DNA from: Rhineura floridana
Lineage: Eukaryota; Chordata; Lepidosauria; Squamata; Rhineuridae
Assembly: GCF_030035675.1 (NCBI RefSeq)
Contig: NC_084493.1
Coordinates: 24,281,822-24,345,821 of the forward strand
Direction of reading: 5' to 3'
DNA length: 64,000 nt
Position numbers and translations under genes: made by a program. Under the pieces are notes generated by a model. That model was not told where the DNA came from, did not search any database, and saw only the letters and a program-made list of their open reading frames with translations. Below, piece by piece: positions 1 through 9,959 of the stretch; the stretch's first letter is position 1; every line of letters begins with the position of its first letter.

Positions 1-160
1 CTACAGAGCTATGGTCTCTCCCCCCAATTCTTGTCTCTAAAGCATTCTGTAAAAGGCCAACAAGGCTGGACCCTGTTATCTATTACAGGAGTGGGCAGCA
101 AGTAGATCTCAATCTTCTGGTAGATTGCTAGATCATTTGTAATAGATTGACAAGGGCCAG

Positions 161-184
161 TCTCTCTCTCTCTCTCTCTCTCTC
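161..184. repeat. (CT)n microsatellite
   Basis: Twelve uninterrupted TC/CT dinucleotide units. The sequence around it (1-380) shows no gene or repeat I recognise. Confidence 0.9.
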
Positions 185-379
185 ATTCTTTCAACTAAGA
201 TGCAGGATTGTACTAGTATATGTGAGTTACCCCAGTGCAAGGTTCATGGGGTGCAGATGGTAATAGGTTCCACCCCTTTGAACCACCATTTTGCATGTGG
301 CTCTGCCCTTGTGAGCCACTATTTTCCTCCTGGCTCCAGTTGGTGAACTTTGGGTTTCTAGTAAAAACATGACAAAAGA

Positions 380-612
380 CTGCCTCCTTCCCTCTTGGAT
401 GTTGAGATCAGCAGAGGGGGCCCTTTTGGTAGTTTTGCCACACTTGGAAGCTCGGGAGAGTGGCCCGGGAGAGGGCATTCTCTGTGGCAGCCCCTAAGTT
501 GTGGAATTTTAGGTTGTTTTTAAATTGTTTTTAATGCATATTATAAAATTGTTGTAACCTGCTCTGAGACCTTTGGGTGAAGGATGGGTAATAAATGATG
601 ATGATGATATAA
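380..612 (+). mobile_element. L2-type LINE, 3' end only
   Basis: A short decayed stretch resembles the end of the L2-type ORF2 seen intact at 58-59 kb (the 'AFSV.AP.LWN' region, near 465-505). It is followed by a T-rich 3' UTR and a (GAT)n tail at 596-609. The copy is heavily 5' truncated and old. Confidence 0.45.
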
Positions 613-1204
613 ATCAATGGAGCCTAATGTCTGCCCCCACCTGATCTCATTAGACACAACAGTGTTAGAAGGCTCTGAGTGACTCAAAATACTTTTTTGA
701 ATCTTTACTTTCTATATTCTTTTTTCTTATATGTATCACTTTTAATGCAAATATCGTCAATTTAACTTGATTGGCAATGTAGAGCACCATTTTCATCTTG
801 TTTGTTCTTCGTTCTTCATTCTCTGGCCTTTGGGCTTCAAATTTCTTCCCTTGAATTTATTAGTATATACAGTTTTTTAAACAGTATTTATCAGCCCTGA
901 GCCTGGAAACCCGAAAGGAAGCCACTAGCCAGAAGACCAAGAGCCACTGTGCTTCCCAAGAAGAACATCATGCAAAGGGAAGACCAGTCTGTACCCACCC
1001 ACTAGCCAGAGGTGAAGCAGCTGCAGGCAGTTTGCTCCCTCTCCCCTCTGCCAGGAAGGATGCTCAGCTCCAGCCGCCAGTTGCCCTGGGATTGCAGAGA
1101 TGAAGGGAAGCACACTCTGGTCTGATCCGTCAGCCAGGAGACTGATAGCCACTGGGTTATGTGAGTTTGGCCCATTTGGCCCATGAGGCCATTTCAGCCA
1201 AGCC
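613..1204. other. Intergenic stretch, nothing assigned
   Basis: AT-rich to about 900, then moderate GC with a short repeated 'gtttggcccatttggcccat' phrase near 1165. No splice-flanked coding signal was seen. Confidence 0.4.
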
Positions 1205-2065
1205 ACACCCACCTGCTTTACATATATGACATCAGGTGTTGGGCAGGTAAAAACATTGCCTAGATGGGGGGGGGAGATTTGCAGGCATCAATCAGCTCAT
1301 TAGCAGCACCCTGCAAAGTCCCTGCAAAGTCTTCAGAAGACCCAACAATCTGCTGATTTTCAAGTCTGGGAAAGCCCCTTGAAAAGCGCTCCACATGACC
1401 CAGCCATCAGCTGACTGGCTGGCTGTGTCAGCAATCCCTTAGGCAAAATGCTGTACAAGACAGAGCTTTGAAAGAGGCTTTGCAAGAACCAGCAATCAGC
1501 TGATTGCTGGCTCTTCAGAAGCCCCTTTCAAAGCATTATCTAATGCAACACTTTGCACAGCACTCTGCAAGACATGTGGGGCCAAAATATCACCTGACAT
1601 TGTTGTGACATCAGGTGACTGACAGGTGGCAGACCCTGCCCACCTGTCAAACTTGGCCTGCAAGGAGTGGGGGAGAAAATTATCTGACCACTGGCCAGAT
1701 CCAGGTGTATACATTTGTGTGTGTATGTGGCTTTGTAAGCCACCTTGAACCTCCAGCCCATGGGCCTAACTGGACCCCCATCAGATCTCCCCAGTTGGTA
1801 CACTATATCAGCTGATCAGTGGTGGCTGCAAAGCTCTGTGCCATTGCAAGCAGTGGTAATCAGCTGATAGATGGTGCTTGCAAAGTGCTGTCCCTTTGCC
1901 CATGTGGCTTGATTTCAAGCTGTGCGGGTAAAGGTAAACAAGTCGCCTTAAGTCATTGTGACATCAAGTGATTGACAGGTGGGTGGCCCCATCAACCTGT
2001 CGAAGTTGGACCAAGGGGGTGGGGGAGGTAAAGATCCAGCCCACTGGTCAGATCCAGTCTCCCCC
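1205..2065. repeat. Degenerate DNA-transposon-like tract with repeated modules
   Basis: Two modules share 'gacatca.gtga.tgacaggt' followed about 30 bases on by a 'cacctgtc'-like phrase and a 'gggggag' run (1605-1715 and 1948-2063). Between and before them, phrases such as 'atcagctgat' and 'ttgcaaag' recur. A related module lies at 52.72-52.85 kb. This looks like an old non-autonomous hAT-type element with subterminal repeats, but I found no clean ends. Confidence 0.4.
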
Positions 2066-2315
2066 TTGCTCTTTATTATTATTTATTCTATTTGTATGCT
2101 GCTTTCCACACAAATGTGCCAGAAGTGGCTCACAACACAAACATTACAATAATGGTCCAACAACTATTCAAACACAATATAACAATACAAACAAAAATTC
2201 ATTTTGATAATAGAAATGTTATAACAGTTAAAATACATTATAAAATACACTATCAGAACATACGAACCAGAGCCAGACATGAAAAACATTTCCAGTACAG
2301 TGAAATATCAACAAA
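2066..2315 (-). mobile_element. LINE 3'-end fragment (L2-like tail)
   Basis: Read on the minus strand, an A-rich 3' region ends in an ATAAT/AATAAATA-type tail (plus-strand 2073-2100). Its layout resembles the L2-type tails elsewhere in the window. It is decayed and 5' truncated. Confidence 0.4.
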
Positions 2316-3046
2316 AACATGAGCAGCAGGCAGTTCTTCAAAAACACCAAATGTTGGACACCACAAGCAGATTTCTTCAAGCCTGAAGTAAAATGTTTTC
2401 TCTCTTCCCTTGGTGTAATGGCCGGTGTTACCACGCAGAGAAGAAGGTTTCCAGGAGAACAGCAGCCTGTTAATGATGGTGGTGGGTTCATAATTTCTTG
2501 AAAAAGGGGCTTGTTTCAGCTCTAACATGATAGTAAGGGAGTAGGAAAATGCTGACTTCTGTCCAGGCTAATTCCTCAAAGGTTTGTCCCTTCTTGATAT
2601 CTTTATCTATCTCCTTGCTCTTTATCTATAGCTGCAAAACATAATCTCCAACCCTAAATTAACCTCAGTTCAAACCATACCATGACATCTGCAATGTTGG
2701 AATGGCAGGCTTGCAATGCATGGGGCCTTTGCATTCATGCACAGACCTTTGCATGGATACGCACTAGAGACAAGATGTTTCTATTCCTCCACTCTCAGAT
2801 TAAACTTCTAGACAGCCCGGGGAAGGAGCAGAGCGCTGAAGAATGATAATACTTGCAACTCACACTAACAGCATTTTAACAAGGCATCTCCAAAAGGCAA
2901 AACAAATAGGGTTGGTGATTTACCAGGGATAGGGACCAGGAAAGAGGAACTGTCCCTGGCAAAATAAGGGGCAGCTGAAGCATACGTGAGTGCTTTCATC
3001 AGCCTTGTTGCTGGACCTTATCTGGAAAAGTCCTGAATTCTACCCT
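2316..3046. other. Intergenic stretch, nothing assigned
   Basis: No coding signal, repeat family or tandem array is recognisable by eye in this stretch. Confidence 0.35.
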
Positions 3047-3443
3047 GGTTCCTGGTATAGCACAGTGGGGAGGAGGACCTCCCTGGGAGTCCAGAGTCTG
3101 TGAGTTCAAATCCCTGCTTGTGTCTCCTGGGTGTCAAGGGCCAGCTAAAGAACACCACCACAGTCAGTGGCTCAGGGGTTACTGCCCTTCCACCTGTGCA
3201 GTCGTGGGCAAACTGCATAGTCCCAAGGAGCCCAGTTGCCCCCCAGCTGGCAGTTGCAGACAAGGAAGGGGCTGGCTTGTGCAGCTGTGGCAAGCTGAGC
3301 AGGCCCTGGTCAGCTGGGGAGGACTAGCCTCAGAGGGAGGCAATGGTAAACCCCCTCTGAATACCGCTTACCATGAAAACCCTATGCATAGGGTAGCCAT
3401 AAGTCAGGATCGACTTGAAGGCAGTCCATTTCCATTTTCCTGA
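3047..3443 (+). mobile_element. Sauria-type SINE (tRNA-like head, BovB tail)
   Basis: The head has a pol III box B-like 'gttcaaatccctgc' at 3105-3118. The tail at 3365-3425 contains 'ccataagtcaggatcgactt', the same tail as the BovB/RTE LINE at 30.2 kb. A tRNA-like head with a BovB tail is the known architecture of Sauria SINEs, which borrow BovB reverse transcriptase. Confidence 0.75.
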
Positions 3444-3741
3444 TGAACTGAACTTGGAAAGAACTGCAATCTACCACGGGCATAAAAACAATCCACGAGT
3501 CCAATATGGTTGAGATCTCAATTGCAAATCAATAGTTGCAACCGTTTCCCCATTTTTCAGCTGTTTCTTACCAGCCTGCAGTGCTTCACACTTGCAAACC
3601 AACCGAGACGTTTTATACATACTAGGCAATAGGTTTGCCAGCTTTTGGAAGGAGGGGCCTCTGTGCAGATCTGCTCCCTGCTGCACCAGTAGTAGGCATC
3701 CTCACCCACGGGTATTATGGAAAGTGCCCGTGGTGATGATG

Positions 3742-3948
3742 GGCAGGAATGTAGCTCAATGGTAGTGCAGATGCTTTGCATGCAGAAGTTCCCAAATTCT
3801 ATCACCGACATTCCCAGTTAAAATGATATTGGGTTGCTGGCGATTAGGGGGGAAAACTCTGTCTGAGATCCTGGAAAGCTGCTTCTAGTCAGAATAGATA
3901 ACACTGGGCTTGATTGACAGATAGTCTGAGCTGGTGTAAGGCAGCCTT
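3742..3948 (+). mobile_element. tRNA-Ala-derived SINE
   Basis: The head reads like tRNA-Ala(UGC): box A-like 'gtagctcaatggtag', anticodon-stem region 'ctttgcatgcag', then a decayed box B. The body and the 3' phrase 'taaggcagc' match the other copies in this window (7.5, 38.1, 43.3, 49.7 and 51.6 kb). It is immediately followed by a MIR-like SINE. Confidence 0.85.
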
Positions 3949-3967
3949 TTTTAAAAAAGCCCACAAA

Positions 3968-4192
3968 ATAAGCCAGTGTGATGTAGTGGTTAGTGATGGA
4001 CGAGGACCTGGGAAACCAGGGTTCGAATCCCCACTTAGCCATGAAGCTGCCTGGGTGACCTTGGGACAGTCACTGACACTCAATCTAGCCTTCCTCACAG
4101 GATTGTTGTGGGGAGAACCATGCACACCGTTTTCAGCTTGTTGGAGAGAAAGTGAGATATAAATGTAATAATGCGATAACGAATAAAACAAA
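3968..4192 (+). mobile_element. MIR-like (CORE-type) SINE
   Basis: The tRNA-like head has 'gtagtggttag' and 'gggttcgaatccccact'. A CORE-like body follows with 'gggtgaccttgggacagtca' and 'cacaggattgttgtgg', then an L2-like end 'gagatataaatgtaata'. Sister copies lie at 24.7 and 36.7 kb. Confidence 0.7.
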
Positions 4193-4542
4193 AAGTTACT
4201 AGCCTACACACAAACTACTAGCCCAAGAGCAGGGGACAGGACTTCTCTTGTCTAACAGCCTTTTTGATTTCTATGCTAGGCACAGAATAAGGATGGAGTG
4301 CTCCAGCCATTCTCTGCCAGCCCACTCACTCGCCTGCATGCAATTCCTAGTCGCCTATGGCTACCAAGCATGCCTTTAAACACCAGACTGTAACAATACC
4401 AGACTTGCAGCTTCCTATGCAATAGAAGCTATAAACATGATTCAGCACCTTGATAACTCCTGCTCATGAATAGAAGTTCCAAAGCAGACAAGTTGCAGAA
4501 GATCTGTGATAGGCTGTCCCATCATTTTTTTAAAAATCCTAA

Positions 4543-4684
4543 AGCAGGGATGGGGAACATGTGCCCCTCCAGATGTTGTTGGTTCCCAACTCGCATCAGC
4601 CTCAGCCAGCATGGCCAATGATTAGGGGTGATGGGAGTTGTAGTCCAGCGACATCTGGAGGGCCACAGGCTCCCCATAACACAC
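4543..4684. mobile_element. Palindromic hAT-type MITE ('gatgttgttgg' family)
   Basis: Inverted arms: 'gggaacatgtgcccctccag' at the left mirrors 'ctggagggccacaggctccc' at the right, around a 'catcagcctcagccagcatg' core. At least seven related copies occur in the window. Terminal CAGGGATGGGG-like bases fit hAT, but I did not find a clean 8-bp duplication for this copy. Confidence 0.6.
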
Positions 4685-4810
4685 CCCACATAGTTTCCCC
4701 AATCTGAATAGCACACACATGAACCCCAAGTTGCTGTTAATGCTATAGCATATTTTCCACTGTAGGACTAATAGGACCTTCAGCAGGGACGGGTAATTTA
4801 GATTGGGGAA

Positions 4811-4868
4811 AGGGTTCTCTCTGTGTGTGTGTCACACACACAGACACACACGCACACATGAACACACA
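4811..4868. repeat. (GT)n/(CA)n compound microsatellite
   Basis: A GT run immediately followed by impure CA runs can form a small inverted repeat. Confidence 0.85.
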
Positions 4869-4974
4869 AAGAGGCTGCCTCTCAAGCTGCTTTCAGATAA
4901 AAAAGAATCATCAAGATGGAAGGGATCTCAAAGATCTGAGATTTGAACCTGGCTCCTAGTCTGCTACTCTCAGG

Positions 4975-5293
4975 GCAGGAGAACCTCAGGCCTGGGGGCC
5001 AAATGTGGCCCTCCAGGCCTCTCTATCTGGCCCTTGGGACTCTCCCAGGCCACACACCCCACACCAGCTGTGCTGCACACCCTCTCTGATGGCTTTGGCC
5101 TGTCCTAGAATGTGTCCTTGAACTCTGATCATGCCTCTTGCTTGCCTGAATGGAGGACGTAGAGGGGTGTGTGTGTCGCCTAGTTCACAAAGATAAATTT
5201 TTACATTTGTAGCTCTGCCCACTTTTGTCTCTGGCCCCGCCCACCACCCAGAAGGGAATGTGGCCCTCAGGCTGGAAAACATTCCCCACACCT
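4975..5293 (+). mobile_element. hAT-like non-autonomous element, 'cctcaggcctgg' family
   Basis: It begins near 'gaacctcaggcctggg' and ends near 'attccccacacc'. The interior has 'gaatgtgtccttgaactctg' and 'tctgcccacttttg', shared with copies at 12.1, 28.9, 36.3, 38.9, 48.4 and 53.8 kb. The ends resemble hAT termini; no protein is encoded. Confidence 0.6.
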
Positions 5294-5303
5294 TGGTGAA
5301 GAG

Positions 5304-6503
5304 TGCCAGTGGTTCTTAACCTTTTTTGGGTCACGGACCCCTTTGAGAATCTGATGAAATCCCAGCAAATAAATAAATACCATTTATTTTATTGCATTGG
5401 ATCATCTTCATCCAATGTGCCATCTCTGTTATCTTTTCCGTGCCTACTGAAGACCTTCCTCTTTCAACAAGCCTTTTAAGTAGTGACCTTATCCCAGTCT
5501 GTATCTGTGTTGGATTTGCTTTTTAATATTGGCAATGCTGGCTAGGGCTGATGGGAGTTGTGGTCCAGCGGCATCAGGGTGCGCACTGGTTGGGAAAGGC
5601 TGCACCTCTGCTAAGTTGGTCTGATGCGAGGGGTATGAAAGCGAAACGTGAAAGGGAAAAGAGCTGCCGCCCCGTCTTTCTCCCATAGGCTGCTCACCTG
5701 TACGCTGCATGATAGGCACAGCCCAAGAGGTGAGGCTTTACCAGGAAGCGCCCCTACAGCTGCTGCCGTCCTACCATCCGGCTTCATCCACTTTGCCTTG
5801 GTACCGGTTGTGGTCACACCCCAGCGCCTCCGGCTTGTTCGAGAAGAACTTCCCTATTAGTTTCGATTTCAGGGGGCTTGTTTACCCCGCCCTCCTCCCT
5901 GTTGGAGCTGCTGGACATTAAGATCAAGGGGGTGGTGGTGTTGCTTTTGGTCTTGCAAACGGACTATCACCTATACCGGTTTCTATGCCAGTGTAGGAAG
6001 ACTTAACACCAGGAGCTCCATCTGAGGATACACCTTTGGACCACTAAGGCGAGAAGCCCTATTATTGAAACTCAGTTGGCCTCTACCTTATTGTTTTAGT
6101 TCTGTTGATTAGTCTCTTGTTGTTCTGATGTTCTATATGTTTTTGCTTTGTACATCGCTCAGAGTGGCTGAGTAACCAGCCAGATGGGCAACTAATAAAT
6201 AAATAAATAAATAATATGTTTTTTAAACCTTCTTTTAAAAATAAAAAAAAATTTAAAGCTTTTTAAAAATGTTTGTAAAGATGTTTTGTTTTAATATGTT
6301 TTTAATGGTTGTTTTGTTTTAATATATTTTAAAGTGTTTTTATTATATTTTTAGTGCTTTTGTTTGCTGCCCTGGGCTCCTACTGGGAGGAAGGGCGGGA
6401 TATAAATTAAGTAAGTAAGTAAATAAATAAATAAATATTTGCACCGGGTTCACGCCCCTGGAAGGCCATCCATGGACCACAGATTAAGAACCCCTTAGTA
6501 CAC
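5304..6503 (+). mobile_element. Old hAT-like element split by LINE sequence
   Basis: The left end 'cagtggttcttaaccttttt' (near 5311) and right end 'cagattaagaacccctt' (near 6479) form imperfect terminal inverted repeats. 'tcacggacccctttgagaa' on the left pairs with 'catccatggaccac' on the right. The interior is mostly LINE 3'-end sequence inserted later. Confidence 0.5.
5370..6442 (+). mobile_element. Stacked LINE 3' ends inside the hAT-like element
   Basis: An ORF end-like 'ttcaacaagccttttaag' at 5463-5480 and two separate tails are visible: 'cagagtggctgag' plus (AATA)n at 6150-6214, and 'ctactgggaggaagggcggg' plus AAATA repeats at 6376-6436. At least two L2-type insertions or one heavily rearranged copy are present. 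A GC-richer stretch at 5610-6000 is unassigned. Confidence 0.45.
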
Positions 6504-6619
6504 ACACTACAGAGCAAGACAGCTCAGTGATCTACCTCAGGCTAAGGCACTTCAGTTGTCCCTTTTCCAGCTCCCTACTTAGGGGTCTGAGCCTGCTATT
6601 CACAGAGACAGGGAAAGTG

Positions 6620-7480
6620 GAGGAGGGGTGAGAGGCGATCACCAGTCCGGACTCAAGCCAGTGGAGCCCCCGTCGTGGAAACAGCCCATCGCAGTGGGGG
6701 AAAAAGTAACTCTCGGTCCTCAGTCTGCCTGCAACCCAGCAGCCGTGCAGCTTGGCTCGTACGGACGTGCCGCTCCCGCGGCGCTCTCCGCGGCCCCTGG
6801 GGAACTCACCCAACCCAGCCCCGGGGAAGAGGCGGTTGAAGGCAGCCGCAGCGGCACCGCCGCCTCAGCAGTAACAGCTGCTTGCACTTTGCTGACACGA
6901 GCGATTTGTAGTTGAACGCGCGCACGTCCTTGAGCCGGGGAGAGACCGAGCGAGAGCGAGGCAGCTCTGTCGCCCACGGAAAGGCGAGGGACACACAGAG
7001 AGACGGGCCGGGTTCACTTTAAGGGGGCCGGACGTCGAGGAAGAGCCGGAGAGGAGCGCCTTCTCTCCGTGCTCGCTCGCCCGCTGCTTCTTCGACAGGA
7101 GGCACCCGCACGCCAAAAGTCAGACGCGGGCAAGAGGAGCGGGCGCTTGGATCTGTCGCCGCGCGGGGATGGAGAGGCTGAGCTGAGCCGGGCCGGGCTG
7201 GGCTGGGCTACCGGTGGGAGAAGATCAGGATGGATCGACTCGGGCGACTCCCCCGCCCTTCTGTCTTGGGGGAGCCGCTGCGGAGCCGAAGTCCGGACTG
7301 AAGCCCAGCTGCGGTGGCCGGCGAGCCAAGGAGGGCTCCCCAGCCGGAGACGAGGCTTCCGCCCTGCCAGCGCTTCTGGGGGGCTTATCTGCGCGGTGAG
7401 TCCTTCGCGGGAGAAGTGGCGATGGCCAGGCCAGGCTGGATCATCTGAACTCTTCCCCTCTGTGCTCCGCTGGGACACAA
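6620..7480 (+). promoter_or_regulatory. CpG island / RPP25 promoter region
   Basis: CpG density rises sharply here, with many GCGC, CCGG and CGCG runs, unlike the repeat-rich flank. No TATA box was found where expected, which fits a housekeeping CpG promoter. It lies directly 5' of the RPP25 reading frame. Long open frames on both strands here are what GC-rich DNA gives by chance. A donor-like 'gcgcggtgagtcc' sits at 7391-7403. Confidence 0.6.
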
Positions 7481-7737
7481 CTCAGCGGGATAGAGCACCT
7501 GCTTTGCATGCAGGAAGGTCCATCCCGGGCATCTCCAGGGAGGGCTGGGAAAGAACTCCCCCGTCCGAAACCCTGGCGAGCTGCTGCCAGTCAGTGCGAG
7601 CAATACTGAGCCGCGGGGACCAAGGGTCTGACTCAGCGTAAGGCAGCTTCCTGTGAACCAGGCGTTCGGGTCTCTCCGAGATGCACCCGGGCAACCCGGA
7701 GCCGGTGGGACCCTCCTCGCTCGCCATCCCGTCTCAG
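7396..7737 (+). other. Possible short leader intron of RPP25
   Basis: Donor-like G|GTGAGT begins at 7396. A plausible acceptor 'catcccgtctcag' ends near 7737, just before an in-frame ATG at 7741 in good context (aagATGa). If used, the intron would remove the SINE at 7470-7660 from the mRNA. Mammalian RPP25 is usually described as single-exon, so this is a weak inference. Confidence 0.25.
7470..7660 (+). mobile_element. tRNA-Ala-derived SINE in the RPP25 leader
   Basis: A complete copy: head 'actcagcgggatagagca', 'ctttgcatgcagg', a box B remnant, the body, and the end 'taaggcagcttcctgtg'. It ends 20 bases before the first in-frame ATG of the RPP25 frame. It holds many more CpG dinucleotides than its sister copies (for example 'cagcgtaagg' against 'cagtataagg'). 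Confidence 0.85.
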
Positions 7738-7812
7738 AAGATGACTTCTGGAGGAGCGGAGCCCATCAGGGCCGTGTCTGGAGGGGCGTCCACCCCTACT
7801 GCCCAGTCCAGG

Positions 7813-8406
7813 ATGGAGAACTTCAGGAAGGTCAAGACGTCGGAGGAGGAGAGCCCCTTGCCCTTTTCGGGCTTGCCCTCCGACGTGGTTGAGATGAAGG
7901 TGAAGGAGGGCAGCAAAATCCGGAACTTGATGGGCTTCGCCATGGGCAGGATGGCGCTGGAGGGCACCAGGCAGATTGTCTTCAGCGGCTGTGGCCGGGC
8001 GGTCACCAAAACCATCACCTGCGTGGAGATCATGAAGAGGAAGCTGGGGGGTCTCCACCAGGTCACCAAGGTGCAGTATCGGACTCTCCTGGAGGTCTGG
8101 GAGAACAAGGACCCCCAGCCAGAGGGCCAAGCGCAACACCTCACTGTCCACAAGAACGTGCCCTCCATCTGCATCTTGCTCTCCAAGGATCCTCTGGATC
8201 CCAACCAGATGGGTTACCAGCCCCCTGACCTCCCAGGTGGCCTGTGGGCGGATGAGGGGGCCAGCCAAGAGGACAGATCCAGCGCCTCTCCAAGGGGGAC
8301 GAAGAGAAGGCTGGCCCTGCCCCATGCCGAGGATCAGCTGAACAAGAAAGCTCAGGTACAGGACACCCAGGAGGAACTGGGGACCGTGGTGGGCTATGGA
8401 CACTGA
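7813..8406 (+). CDS. RPP25: RPP25, ribonuclease P/MRP protein subunit p25
   Basis: It encodes an Alba-family subunit of nuclear RNase P and RNase MRP. In the known family, p25 pairs with p20 (POP7) and binds the P3 stem of the RNA, for tRNA 5' maturation and rRNA processing. From the chosen start (MENFRKV) the protein has 197 residues, close to the 199 of human RPP25, which also starts MENFRKV. Visible Alba landmarks are EGSKIRNLM (about residues 31-39), the IVFSGCGRAVTK strand-loop (55-66), EIMKRKLGGLHQVTK (71-85), and the late KNVPSICILLSKDPLDP stretch (about 117-133) with GYQPP after it. The tail is polar and weakly conserved. The frame is a single exon and stays open upstream, with in-frame ATGs at 7681, 7741 and 7813. 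I chose 7813 because it matches the family start; a 44-residue extension from 7681 is possible. The RPP25L paralogue fits less well. Confidence 0.9.
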   Translation: MENFRKVKTSEEESPLPFSGLPSDVVEMKVKEGSKIRNLMGFAMGRMALEGTRQIVFSGCGRAVTKTITCVEIMKRKLGGLHQVTKVQYRTLLEVWENKDPQPEGQAQHLTVHKNVPSICILLSKDPLDPNQMGYQPPDLPGGLWADEGASQEDRSSASPRGTKRRLALPHAEDQLNKKAQVQDTQEELGTVVGYGH

Positions 8407-8530
8407 CGGCTTACCTTGCACAACAGTGAGAAAATCCAAGCCATATGTCACATTATACAGGGACAACCATGATATGTAGAAGTGCACAGAGAGACTGGGC
8501 GCACTCTAGATTTGTAGATGTTTTGTGATC

Positions 8531-8536
8531 AATAAA
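8531..8536 (+). terminator. RPP25 poly(A) signal
   Basis: AATAAA lies 125 bases after the stop codon, with a GT-rich stretch (about 8558-8582) downstream. Canonical layout implies a very short 3' UTR. Confidence 0.7.
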
Positions 8537-8584
8537 AGGGGCGATGGAGCAGGCACTGCCTTTGTTCATGGTCTTGTGTGGCAA

Positions 8585-9173
8585 TAGCTTAGACACGGGC
8601 AAAACAAACCTAGCTTGAAAGACGCCCTTTCGTCTTTCCCCAATTTCTGACACTCGGTTTTGGCAGAGCGAGGGAATCTGCTCCCTATACCAAGCGGGTG
8701 AAAGAGGGTTGTTTGGTCAGGCTGATGGGTGTGGGAAAGAGGCGGAGAGTGGGGTGGAGAGGAGAGACAAAGGCACTGTTTTGTCTGTGTGTGGCTGCAC
8801 CCAGGATGTTTTGATGTGTCAGATGAACTGGTGGGCGCATGATGTGGCATGCTCAAGGCCTTTGGTAGCCCATAGGGCTAGTGGGTCTGGAAAAGAAGTG
8901 TTATATGGACTAGCCAGAAGGAAAGGTCTTTGTTGTTAACCTGAGGAAGAACATCCCCAAAAGGGGATCTTGCTCTATAGAAGGAGATATGTGTGTGTGC
9001 GCGCGCATGAGTGTGCGTTCTTTCAATGGTCTTATGATCAGGGGCATTGTTAGAGGGTGGACAAGGGGGCCCGAGGCCTGGGTCTTTTGTCCATGGATCT
9101 CATGTCCCTTCCTCCCTTTTTAAACTTTAAAAAAATGCATTGCTTACAGGGTAGTCTTCCCTCTGAAAGTTGA
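8585..9173. other. Intergenic stretch, nothing assigned
   Basis: Unique-looking sequence with a short impure GT/GC run near 8990-9015. No gene or repeat family is recognised. Confidence 0.35.
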
Positions 9174-9181
9174 CCTAAATT

Positions 9182-9564
9182 CAGGGGTGTAGTGGTCCAG
9201 GGTCTTGGGGGTGGTCTTAGACCACCTAACTTTTTTGGAAGCAGGGTCCCTATCTCTCCAGCGTCCTACAAGCCAATCAGCGTGAAAGGGAAGTGTGTTA
9301 GTCACTGAGAAGAGTCTTCTAACATGCTTCCTTGTCCTTTCCTGCTGTTTGGAGCCAATCAGAGTGAAAGGAGGTGAGTCAGCCACTGAGAAGACTCTTT
9401 TTAGTAGCTAACCCTCTCCCCTTTCATACTGATTGGCTTGTAGATGCCTCTTGTTGTGGGAGAAGGCATCAATAAGGATCTCATTCAGAACCCAAGAGCA
9501 AAAAAGGGTGTGTGTGGCTGAGACTCTGCACTTCTGAATTTGCCACTATATTACTATATTACTG
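9182..9564 (+). mobile_element. Non-autonomous hAT element with intact 8-bp TSD
   Basis: The termini are CAGGGGTGTAGT (left) and ACTATATTACTG (right), i.e. inverted CAG...TAGT ends. It is flanked on both sides by the exact 8-mer cctaaatt (9174-9181 and 9565-9572), the hAT hallmark. The interior is a loose inverted repeat ('agccaatcag', 'gagaagagtcttct'). Relatives are at 11.36 and 20.72 kb. Confidence 0.85.
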
Positions 9565-9572
9565 CCTAAATT

Positions 9573-9955
9573 TGCATCTGCACTTGTGGATTAGCATATG
9601 CACATTTTAGGGAAATGAGGGTCATTGGCCAGTGCTCTGAGTTGTTTAAGGACTTAGCAACCCCCTGCTTATGAACACTGTGTAATGAAATAGATGGCTG
9701 TCCCTTGTATCAAACAGGGCTGAACCACATCAAATGAAAATAGGAAATGCTCCGTCTTGCAGATTCTTCACATATTCTATACTGTAAGAGTTTCTCTGTT
9801 TTATTGAAACTGCAGGTGAACCGGAAGGGAACATTATAGAGGGTTTATTTAAAAGAAAAATGCATGATTTGGAGAAAACAGGCAATGGTTTCCTCCCCCC
9901 CCCCTTTTCCATCATGCTAACACTCAGGGTCACCTAGTGAAATTGGCTGGGCGTG
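9573..9955. other. Intergenic stretch, nothing assigned
   Basis: No recognisable coding or repeat feature apart from a C-run at about 9895-9904. Confidence 0.35.
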
Positions 9956-9959
9956 GATA

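Noticed and set aside
7069-7641. 190-codon open frame in the CpG island
   Set aside because: It is GC-driven, runs through the SINE, and has no recognisable domain.
7633-8487. 284-codon open frame antisense to RPP25
   Set aside because: It mirrors the GC-rich RPP25 coding strand and has no domain. Antisense openness is a by-product of codon bias.
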